Shown: positions 8,547-20,500 of the stretch, in pieces
How positions within the stretch are numbered: the stretch's first letter is position 1
Layout of the letters: every line of letters starts with the position of its first letter
NCBI GenBank assembly: GCA_002633005.1
Contig: NMRA01000003.1
Location: 1,167,274-1,207,865 of the forward strand
Source: Phoronis australis
Taxonomy: Eukaryota > Phoronida > Phoronidae
Length of the DNA stretch: 40,592 nucleotides
Reading direction: 5' to 3'
Notes under the pieces: generated by a model
Seen by the model: only the letters and a program-made list of their open reading frames with translations
Databases searched by the model: none
What the model was told of the DNA's origin: nothing
Made by a program: the position numbers and the translations under genes

Positions 8547-11500
8547 ATCAAAGGCAGCGGTAAAATCTCGACTTTTTTGTTCAATTTTCCATTTATTGTA
8601 GCTGTGATATCGTTTTCATACTCATTGTGACATGTTTCTACCTGGACTTTCCTCTTAGAATGTCATTCTAAACTTGTTTGTGATAACTGAAGTGCAGGAA
8701 AACCAATATATTCTTCGTGGTCTTGTAGATACATTGACGATGCCATTTTTGTTCGCGTTCCATTTTCTAGAAGGACCCAAACTTGGCGCATTATTTTAAC
8801 ATGGGATTCGTAATTCCAAAGTCCAATTTTGCGCGTGTGCGCGTATGCAAATTCAGCGCACTTGTATATGAATTTGAGTTTTGATCTCTTGATATTTCCA
8901 AATGTGCATCCTGGGCTTGTCTGCAGATAACCTTGGTGCAAAGCTACTAAATAAAGGCCTACCACCGTCCATAGTCTACTCAGCTATAGCTATACTAAGT
9001 AACTAAGTCTAAATATACATGTTACGTATTTTGGCGATAGTTTTCATACAGCTAGCTGGCAGGCTAATCTGCAGAAAGCTTCGGGACACTACAGTAATTA
9101 CGATTGTCATTTTTTCTGGAGGTCCAATTCATGTGTCTCTTGTTTTGGAAGCAATTAGACTGTTATGTTTTTAAGGCCTTTTTGCTGCTATCAGTTTTGT
9201 GTAGTGTCCCAAGCTCAGTGAGGGAATCAACACTTGGGGGAGGATACTTTAGGCACTGAGGAACTGAAGCTCAACCTTCATTATTCATCATACATCCATG
9301 ACATTGGCCTTCTCTCTCTATTTTTATTTGAAGAAGTTGGCAAATATGAATTCATAAACACAACACAATGGTAGTCTTATTTCTGTGTATCGTTTTGATC
9401 ACCCATGCTTGAAATGAATGGATTAAAATTATGAATGTCATTATTTTACTTGGACTCTGATATTTTGGTTTTGTTGGGATGTAGACTTTGTACTCATTAG
9501 AAACTCGGCTGTGTTAAGGCACCTTGTACTTCATCAGCAAGATTTGTACAAATCACGGTGTCTTCAAGAGGCATTTTCATCAGGAGATCTGATCTAAGGT
9601 CGTATTTAGAATTGAAACCAAATTTTTTTGTAATGCATGAAACATGAAATGTGACTTCGTTTTGAGCGTATGGTGCAGATTGAAATACTTGTAATAATTG
9701 TCCTTCAGAGTGTAACTGCTGCATTACATGAAATGGACGAACAAACACCTTCAGATTTGATGGAATTAAGTGGTAAGTTAACCTTGTACAATTCATTGTG
9801 TTGAACATGTCTCATTAATGTAGCCCGTAGTTGCTCAATTTCAAGTCATCAAGCCTGTGGAGGAGGGATGCCTGACCAACTGCAGAAACAATGTATCTTC
9901 AAGGGAGATATTCCTGTTTAATAATTTATTGTCATTTCCCATATCTGATAAGCAAAATTGTTACATCAGCAGCTGTACATGTATTTTCATTAAGAAGTCC
10001 ATGGTACATGTTATATGTAGGTGCCCTCTATGCTGTGATTTCATTGAGTTTGTTCCAGTAGTGTATCTGGTGAACATGGTGCCAAGGTGTACAATGTTCA
10101 CAGTATTGGCTTCACATTGAATCTCGAATTTTCTCAGAATTGAATGACACCTGTCTTTGAGGCAACAAAATTTTAGACCTTTGAAGACAACAGCTTTAAA
10201 TATATAAAATTTCCGGTCAAGTTTGATAAGCCCAGGCTCAAAAAATTGTTACATAATCGCCACTGGAGATACTTTTAACTGTATTTCTGTGAACTTTTTA
10301 CGAATAGATGAAAACTGCTTCAAATACAGTGCTACTAGTGTGTTGTTTTCTGCTGATGAAAATTTTTCCTCAGCAAATTATAGTGACATGTCCGCCTCTT
10401 TCTATGTTTAAGGTCTGTCATAATCCACAATGTAAGTGTAACTTCACTTGTCATTCTTGGTGTGTAGGGTGTGATTTCTGTGGTGGAGATCATGACAGTG
10501 ATCAGTGCCCTGAGCTGGGTCTAGGTGAGGATGTCGTGCAACTAGAGCCTCAGCTCTCCAGGTAAGAAATGCCATGTCTTTTCACTTGAAACTTAATAAA
10601 GAATCAAAGGTAAATGCCAACCAACCCACGTTAACCTATGGTATTTGATGGTTTTTATTCTCAAAACATTGGAAATATACATATTACGCTAAACAGTGGC
10701 TAATGGTAATTTTGTACAATCAGTCGTCTTTCTGAACCCCCTTATCTGGTTTAGATCAGGTGTTTGCATTAGGAACACTAAAATTAGGTGTGCCATCCGC
10801 TGCAGGGTTCTCCCTGAATAGAATTTCAAACATGGTCCAAATTCTGCATCATGTTTTGCGTCCTAATTTTGTTTTTGTTAATTTACTATGGCAACTATTG
10901 CTTACATATTATTTTCACTAGTTAAGCAACTATCATTTTCACTGCAAAATAATGGAAATGTGCAACACTATTACAATCATATGACTGTCTTGCGAAGCAG
11001 AAAAATGAGGGTTTTCAAGCATAGGTTAGGATTCTAAACATGGCCCGGGGCTTTTCAAACACGATTTCCAAACACACCCATTCATTTACATGGATTTGTC
11101 TATTGAAATCTCATTTCCTGTTTTGGAAACATATTTATGAATTTAACTTATAGTTACACTTGGTAAGGACTGCTAATATTGTTTCTGTTGAACATGCAAC
11201 AATCTTGAATTTTTCCAGGGCTCGACTTTCCTTGCCACCCAATTTGAGTGCTTTCGACGATGACAGTGGCTCTGTGCATGTTGTGGCGAATGAAGAAATA
11301 CCATCAAAAACTAAGTTTGGGCCTCTGGAGGCACCAAGAACAACCTCTGAATTCATTGTGGAAAATGGTTTTGTATTGAAGGTACTACCTGGTAGCATTC
11401 TTACCTTCAAAGGGTGTGGTACAAGACAAAAGTATTGAAAGAAATTACCCAGAATTTCCCATCATGGGTTAGTGGAAGCCAAATTCATTTTAAATGAAGG

Positions 11501-14500
11501 ACAATTGATGTACAGGAAAGCCAACAAGGTGGCTACCCTAATAGTTATGAGCAGTCACTTCTGCTGTTGATGGGGAAAATGGTGTTTTGTCTTATTACAT
11601 TTGTCTTGCACTGTAGCATGAGAACTGTTAGAGGCTTAATTGAAGTTGTCTTACCAAAAAAATTAAAATTTCTTTCAGCTGATTTTTAACTGTATTGTTC
11701 CTAAATAATCAATAGGATTCACTTATTAGCCAGTAAGTGTCCTTGGTTCTAGTCTGTACCCCCCTCCCCCGACTTGTTTTGAAACCTGCGTTCACTTTCA
11801 GGCAGTGTCTTAATTGTTTTGAACACCTTTTTCAAAAAGGCGCACAAGTTATATTTTAAGTGCCACTGCATGTCTAATAAGGCATAAGTAGTAAACTTAG
11901 TTTGAAACTTGTTTGAGTTTAGAGTAAAAATGCCCGTCTTCGGTGGATTTTTTTGAAAAAGTGGCCTACTGAAATAAGGCCACACTGAAGACCAGAATCA
12001 ACTATGCTTTTTGGCATCACAGGAAACAATGATTGGTGAACTTGAACGGCTCATGAATGTATGAACTCTATGAAATGAAGATTTATTTTGTGGGCGGATT
12101 GGTGTAATTTTTTACTTTTGTAGGTATTCTCCAAGGATGGGTCCAGCATCTGCCTGGACACTACAGATGAGAATGTTTGTAACTGGATGTGTCTGGTCCA
12201 ACCAGCAGTCACTGTGCAAGAGCAGAACTTGATGGCATTCCAAAACTCTACTGATGTCTTCTTTGTCGCGACTCGACCCATAGGCGAGAGCGAGGTCCTA
12301 CGAGTCTGGTATGCCCCGCACTATGCCAAAAAGTTAAACAAGTCACCTTCACCAGATGGTGTCACTACAGGTACACACTATGTAGACTTTGTTCTGCAGT
12401 AATGGCTTTCAGGAACACACATAAAGCCATGAAAATATCATTTTATTTATACATAAAACCGCTTGAGGGAACATTATGTAATTTGGCTGATGTGTTTCTA
12501 CTGAGAAGAGCAATGACTGATGTTGATTTTCAGATGGGTCGAACTACTATCGTAACCCCTAGTGGCAATTTTTTATTATAATAAATAAAAATGCCACTAG
12601 GTATTCATTATAATAAATACTTAGTGGCAATTTTGTTTTTAACCTCTGTCTTAACAACTACCGAGGTTCTTCCATCTCCATGAAATATGTTTCATATATT
12701 CTTGTTGAGAGCACTGCTGACATTGATTTTGGGATGAGTGACTACTGTTGCATCCCCTAATGGCAATTTGGTTTTCTTTCCTTGTGTCTCAATTTCTACT
12801 AAGTTCCTTCAGTTGATAGATCTTCATCAAATCCGGCATATGAAGTAAACGATAATGCCCATCTTATTTAAGATGGATCCGGTCTTTGTTGTGTATATTT
12901 TTGCCTTGTGTCCCTCTATCCACAAATTGCATGAAGTGTCGTGTTTAAAGTTGGCAGATGTGTTTCTGTTGAGGTGAGGTGAGGATGGCCGACTTCAATT
13001 TATTTTTATTTATTTATTGATTGTGATATTTATTATGAGGGTGGCCTCTTCAGTGATAGCACTGCTTTCCAAGAGGGCCCTCAATAACAAAATATAAAAC
13101 AGTAATATAATACAATGAAGTAATAAAACAACAGTTAAACGTACGTAACAAAGATACAATTAAAACAGGTTGAGAATTAAGACAATAAATAAATGATAAA
13201 GAATGGTGAAAATTTAACTAAGAGAGATGAAATAAATAAGAAAAAAATGACATGATTAAGACAGGTAGGGTATAAAAAGACTAGGTAAACTTTAGCTACT
13301 TTTTAATATTAAGTTTGAAGGTATTAATTGAATCAGACTTCTACTGTAGTGCCCCCGAGTGGCAATTTTAATTTTCTTTTCACCTGTCTCAATATCTACT
13401 GAGTTTGTGATAGATCTTCGTGAAATTTTGCGTATGTGTTCCTATCAAGGAAAGAAGCATCTATCTACTTTGGTGACTCTTAGGGACAAATTGTCATTGC
13501 GTCTGCATTAATGTTTTCCTAGTAAGTTGGTTAAATCTTCACGGAATTTGTCTAATGTGTTCCTAATGAGGAGATCTTGCACAACTGATGTTGAGTTTTC
13601 TGATGCATCCAAGTACTGCGGTAATATTTAAAGAAAAACGAGAAGCTCTTATTTCTTTACCGTTTGCGATGCACGTGGTGGACACATTTCAATACTCTTC
13701 ATTGTTCTTGTCATTTAAGCTGTCAGGTGAAATTTCATTATTGATGTATTTTTTGACAGAAACCCATACTGTAGTCCGACATGGAAGAAACATAAGTGCG
13801 TTAAACCTTATAAAATTTTGTTAATGTTGTGTGCCGTCTGTTGATTTTCCAGGCTTACTTGGTCGTCAGGTCATGCCAGCGGTGTCAGTAGAAGATAGTA
13901 TGACTGAGGATGTGACTGTTGTTGAGGACAACACAGGTATGTTGTAATACCAGGAAGGGACTAAAGCATTAGTACCATCGTGGAACTCCAGTAAGATTTT
14001 CACACACCCATGCGTAGAATTCTCTTATGAATAGTCTGTGCTTGTGGTTATACATTACATATTATTACTAGCGTCACCATTGATGGTTGCTGCGATGCTA
14101 TTTCAGAGAACTCTTCACCTAGTAAAGTTATGAAGTTCCATGGCCGCACAGGTCACCCTGTCCTTCCTGGCCTGGGCTCGTATATTTGTCAGCGCTGTGC
14201 AGCCACTTTTGACACCTCAGCTGATCTTGCCAAGCACGTACGTGAGACGCATGTTCGTGAGTTCACCTATACAGGTCGTCGTCCTGGGAGACCACGCAAA
14301 ATCCCTGGCGAGGAGTCTGCCAAACCCAAAGTGATGACTGTCAACTCCAACTACCAGTGCGCCATCTGTGAGTCTGTCTGTCGGTCAGCTGCTGCTTTGA
14401 GGCGCCACGTAAAGCTTCACAATAAGCAAGGCAAGTCTAAGTGTCCTCAGTGTTCTTCAGAGTTTACCGATATCCACATACTTGAAGACCACATGAAGAC

Positions 14501-17500
14501 TGTGCACAAATCGGCTGTTATCACAAAGAAGGTTGAGGTTTTGAAGAAGATGAAGAAGAAGCGACGCCTGGCTGCTGAAGACGAACCTACTCAACAAGGT
14601 GCCGGGGACAATAATGAAACTGCAGTAGTGCCAGGTATGTGTTGTGTGTGTGCAATTTTGTCGTCAATCCTTCTTTAGGCTGTGTGTGAAGGTGCTCTTT
14701 AAGGTTATCTCAAACCTTATTCACAAAAATGGCCATTTTTACAATATTTCACATGTCTAGAAAAATGAATGTCTTCATTCTCGGGGAACTTCAAATACAA
14801 AATATATGTTGCGTAGCGAGAAAAAAGATTTAAGAGAAGCACCTTGTAACAAAGACGAATACGACTTCTGTTTTTTAGAAAGATACCTTACGTTTTGGAA
14901 TTGATTTGTCATAGAAACCAAATGAAAAGACTAATTCCTAACAGCGTTTTTAGGTAACTGGTGAAGTTTTCATTTAAAAAAAGTTTCATTAAAATTGATC
15001 GAAGGGTTATTTTGCTATGAATGTACCTTTCTTAAAAATAAAATTTTGACTTAAAAAGGTTTCTTACATAAAAATGATAATGGAACATTAATACAAAAAG
15101 TATTTTCATATTCCCTAATCTTTTTTCTTTCAGAAAATATATATTTTTATTAGTTGACAAAGCTTAGTTTTTTTGATATACGAGTTAGAATAGAGGCCAC
15201 TTAATAAGGTTGGAGATAACCTTAATTTTGATATAGACATCTATATGTGAACCTCATGAGAAAAATGAAAAAGCAAGTGTGGTGCCATGTGAGTTCACAT
15301 AAAGCTGCATTTTGACCTGTTTAACTGGATAAAAATCAAACTGTTTTCAGATTATGTAGTCACTTCTGGGCGTTGATGTTCAGGTTCATGTTTGACGATG
15401 CTTATGTTGACTAGTAATCTATATTTTAACAGAAGTTCAGAATGTGATAAAATGGTGCCATCTAGTCCAAATGTTCAACATGTAGTACACATACAAAACA
15501 ATCCTGAAAGAGCCCTATGTGGGCTCTCTTGAACCTTGTCTCGGAAAGAGCCCCCGTGAGGGCTTTTCCTCATTGGAGCTCTTTCAGAAATCATGTGTAC
15601 ACTTAAAGCAGCATTTGTTTAAAATGTTTGTCAGGACCACTAGATGGTGCTGGTGACGGTGATGATACTGTGACTGACATCAACTCTGTACTGAAGAGTC
15701 TGAAGAAAGAGGAAAATAAGGTAGATGAGGATGAGGAAAGTGACTCCGATGTTGAAGAAAGGGAACAGAGTGATGAAGAATACAAGCCTGAGGTAGATCT
15801 TGCTTTCTTTTAATGAGGGCTACTGGTATCACAATATCTAGCTCTGTGATCACAAATTAGGAAAACGCAGAGGTGTGGCACAATCAACTGGTCCGATTCT
15901 GACAGAGTTTTTGGGACTCACTTCTGGATTTCTAAGTCAAGGCATCAAGGGCTCTGTTTGAGTGGTTCCAGAGATTGCAGTAGGCATTTGTTTGAAGACC
16001 ACCACGTACAGTGCATGTTAGTGAAATTCTTTCTGTCTCCCCTTTAAGTCAAAACAAATAACATAATTGGTCCTGGTTCACATTGAGAAGCCTGACTCTC
16101 ACAGTTTAAGGGAAAGGGAGAAGTATTCCAACCCATTTCTGGCGTCAGAGGACTTTTTATTTTTAAAAATGTGGAGAACCTGAATCAATTTTCAAAACAA
16201 ACACTGACCAGAATTGATGTTGTCATTTTCTTTGGCCTTAATGTAGAACAGCGTAACATTCGCTTGATGTTGTTTAAGCCATTGTGCTTACAGTTAAATG
16301 GTGTAAATTTTGCTTGTTGCTGTTTCAGCCGTATTACCTGCAAAAGATTGAGCCAAGGAAGCCAGGAACCAGGGGTCGTCCAAGGAAGATTCGAATTGAG
16401 GGCTCATTTGGCTGTTTTCAATGTGGTAAGGTATATGCCACACAAGAATCCCTGGCAAATCATCGATGTTCAGCAAGTCGTACTGAAGGTAAGACCATGT
16501 ATGCTGTGACAGAACTTGTATATGGGTCAACACATGGTGTTATTTGAGACTTTTTAAAGTTAAATCAGGATTGAGTTTTCGGTGATTTTGCTCTTGGACA
16601 TTCTTCAACAAACATTGAAATTTTGGAAAGTTAACCTAGATTTTTTGTGTCACTGACAAATAAGATTCCCTTCAAACGTCTCGTTGTTGCCATACAATGC
16701 CTATACGGGCTTCTCATGAGCATTATCCAGCTAATATTCCTAATTTGCATTTCAGGTGAGGAAGGGTCAATGGATGGCCAAGACGTTTATGACTGTGAAA
16801 TCTGTAGCAAAAAGTTCACTAAGCAAGAATACCTTGATCGTCACACTGCCCGCCACAAACGAGTGGAAACAGANGGGCTCATTTGGCTGTTTTCAATGTG
16901 GTAAGGTATATGCCACACAAGAATCCCTGGCAAATCATCGATGTTCAGCAAGTCGTACTGAAGGTAAGACCATGTATGCTGTGACAGAACTTGTATATGG
17001 GTCAACAAATGGTGTTATTTGAGACTTTTTAAAGTTAAATCAGGATTGAGTTTTCGGTGATTTTGCTCTTGGACATTCTTCAACAAACATTGAAAGTTTG
17101 GAAAGTTAACCTAGATTTTTTGTGTCACTGACAAATAAGATTCCCTTCAAACGTCTCGTTGTTGCCATACAATGCCTATACGGGCTTCTCATGAGCATTA
17201 TCCAGCTAATATTCCTAATTTGCATTTCAGGTGAGGAAGTGTCAATGGATGGCCAAGACGTTTATGACTGTGAAATCTGTAGCAAAAAGTTCACTAAGCA
17301 AGAATACCTTGATCGTCACACTGCCCGCCACAAACGAGTGGAAACAGAATCAAGTGAAAGTAGTACAGCAGAGGGCTCTGAAAACCAGAGTGAAGCAGTC
17401 TCTGAAGTTGAGACAGACATCAATGATCCCGAGTATAAGTGTGATCTGTGTTATGTGATATTTAACAAGGAGAAGTATCTCTATCGCCACATGGCTATAC

Positions 17501-20500
17501 ACACTGGTGAGTTCACCTGTAAAAATTGTCACGCCTCATTCTCGCGCAAAGCTTCATTGCAGTCTCATCTCATAAAGTGTAACCCTTCACAGCTCGGCGA
17601 TGATTCTAACTTCCCTGTATTTGCATGCGAGAAGTGCTTTCGTGTATTTGGCACTCAGCTCAGTTTAGAAAACCACATGATAAAACATTCTGGAAAATAT
17701 AAATGTGACAAGTGTGAGCGTAGTTATTCGGTGAAGGAGAACTTTGACAATCACCAGTGTATCATAGAGGACCCCAACGCTCAGTACGAGTGTTCTCAGT
17801 GTGGTAGTGTATTCAAGAAACAAAAGTACTTAATCCGTCATGAAAAGCTACACACAGCCTCGTTTTTGTGCACCCTATGTAGCACCACCTTCACCAGAAA
17901 GGATGACCTCACTCGGCATTCAGTCGAATGCTTGGGCCAACAGCTACTTGAGCGCGATGGTAAAATACAGTGCCAGTACTGCTCAGAGGAGTTTGTCCAG
18001 CCGGAAGTCTACCGCAACCATGTCGAGTCGCACACGCATCCGTTCCAGTGTCAGAAGTGTAATAAGCGATTCATCAGGAAGACGAACATGGAGAACCACC
18101 AGGAGAGATGTGACAACATCCCTATGCAGGGTCTGCAGTGCACCGAGTGTGGTAAACAATTCCGTGACTCGCGCTATCTGGAACGCCATTTGATCACCCA
18201 TCAAAGCCCACTGCACCAGTGTGAGCACTGCAACAAAAAGTTCTTCCGCCGAGATTACTTGAATGCACACACCTGCAAGAGAAAGGATGGCGTTGTGCGC
18301 ACGCGCAAGCGCAGAGAGCATATAGATACTGAAGAAGCCCATGTGTGCTACATATGTGGCAAGTCCTACATCACTAAAAGTAATCTGAACAAGCACATAC
18401 TGGTTCACAGTGAGAAGACATTCGCGTGCGATGTGTGCGGCAAGTTGTTCCACCACCAGCATGCCCGTAACCTCCACCGCAGCACTGTTCACACGGACGA
18501 GCTCAAGTGTCAGTGTCTACAGTGTGGTAAGATGTTGAAGACGCAGGCCACACTGTATGCTCACATCAAACAGTTCCACTCAGAGAACAACATGCTCTTC
18601 TCTTGCCAGACTTGTGGCAAACAGTTCAGACAGAAGGGCAACATGATTAAGCACGAGATGATGCACAATGGCAAACGCAGTTTCGTCTGCAACTTCTGCC
18701 CAAAGACGTTCAAATACCCAGAGCAGCTCCGTCGGCACGAGCTTGGGCACACTCGGGGCAAGACGTTTGCCTGTAACCACTGTGACCGCAAGTTTGTGAT
18801 GGCCTTTGAGTTGAAGAAACATCTGAAAGAGTTCCACAGCGGGGTTGTCTACATGTGCCAGTTTTGCTCGGAGGTTTGTAGGTGGCGCCACACAATGCGG
18901 CGTCACATCAAGAGGAAACATGAACAGTTTGCAGGACTTCTGGATGATCCTAACTATCTGCGTTCGCTCATGAAGTCTGTGGATGACATAGCTCAAGGAG
19001 GAAGGAAAGTTGTACGGAGACCACCGTCTCCTCCGAAAGACATTACCATTCAGCTACCTGCTGTAAGTATAATCAATTTATAAACGGTATTTGTTTCAGT
19101 TAATTGCATTTGACGATTGGTTAATCTTTGTGACTGCTGAGTCTCAAAGTTGCAGTAGTCCGTCTTGTTTTATGATTATCAGAATTCTTACCTTCCGCAT
19201 TGATTGTTCCCCTTACACGGAGGTATAAAATACCTTCACACTGCCAGGTACGACAGGCAGGTCAGCAGCCTCATTTCCGATCCTACGGAGTTTCACATGT
19301 TGGCATCTGTTGTCTGAATACTTTATATTTTATAGCATTGATATTTAAGTCATGCTGCGAAAATATTAGTTTCTTTTATTGTTTCTTCCTTGTTCTGGGC
19401 TTATATAAAGTTGAAAAGTTGGACTTAAACATACTTGAAGGTGCCCAGGCTTAACCATAGATAAAAGATTAAATTTGTTTAGTTGCTGACTTTCTAAATA
19501 TCTTCTTCAGGCCATGGCATCCTCTGTTGGTCTTCAAATCCAAGGTATTCAAGGTGACAATGACATTCAGACTGTTCAGAGTTTCCTAGCTGACAACGTG
19601 GTCTCACAGGAGGCAGCTGAAGCGCTCCAGAGTCTGTCGGCAGGACTGGCTCCTGGACAGAATTTCACAATCATTCAGAATGGGCAGGAGATCATGGTAA
19701 ACGTGACCGGGCCCGATGGAGGAGATGTAGTGGAGCATACAGATGCAATTACACACGAGCTGGCGGGACATGAAGATGGCACACACATGATTATGGGTAT
19801 GTGGTGTGTGACAATTTAAATGGATAATAACGAACTTTTCTTTGATTCATTCAGATCGAAGTTGAATAGTTAGGGTGAGATTCATCCAACAGGGTCATTG
19901 ATGTCTGGTTTTAAGACACTGTTAATTATCATATTTGTCTAACAGGCATGCATGCACGCACACAGTAGTAGTTTTCAGTATTTTCTAGGCTAATTACTCT
20001 TTGTTTTTTGTACACGTAACGACTTTTACAAAAAAACTATTTCTTTCAAAGCTCGTGAATTTTACAGATTAGGAGTATGATGTGACAAATTGACTTTCAT
20101 TCGAAACAGTTTTGACCAAGTATATTGGGAAGATTAACAAACAAGTTCCCTTGGATAGCAGTTTGTAGGCATCCAAAGGAAGCAAAACTAGGCACAAGGC
20201 ATAGTGCATTTTGTAATGGAATCATGTGTCGTACTTTGTAGTACACCGTTTCAGACAACTGAACCATGAGTGGCTAGTATTGAAAACAAATTGTGACATG
20301 TCTGTGTAGCGTATACAGAAAATCTCACATGAAAATTACGTTTTGCATTTTCTTTGTAAAAGACAAGTACAGTAGATGTTCAACCAATGTCAAATTTTGT
20401 ACTGGAGCTATCGTCATATGTTATTGTGAAGATGATTGTTGACATTGCCGAGATTGATTGTGCTGCTTTATTTTTTGAACTGTTGGTTCCTCAGATGCTG

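Larger units (their letters stand above)
12371..13852 (+). repeat. Intron 5 filled by a diverged tandem repeat
   Basis: Phrases recur in order with drift. TGTGTTYCTRNTGAGG appears near 12491, 12958, 13434 and 13554. GATAGATCTTC is near 12817 and 13410. A TGTCTCAATWTCTACT phrase is near 12785 and 13386. AGTGGCAATTTT is near 12561, 12622, 12758 (variant) and 13361. The basic unit seems to be 120-160 bases. A separate element (13000-13330) interrupts one unit, which resumes after it. Confidence 0.65.

Noticed and set aside
10413-10467. Extending PRDM15-like exon 3 upstream to the TTTAAG acceptor at 10412
   Set aside because: That start puts a stop codon in frame after joining to exon 2; the GTGTAG acceptor at 10467 fits the phase and the family.
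16875-16963. Apparent second copy of PRDM15-like exon 9
   Set aside because: It starts directly after an 'n' with no splice acceptor and is part of the 474-base allelic duplication.
17983-18492. 169-codon minus-strand frame under the zinc-finger exon
   Set aside because: It is antisense to the finger array, where the regular codon pattern keeps the opposite strand open.
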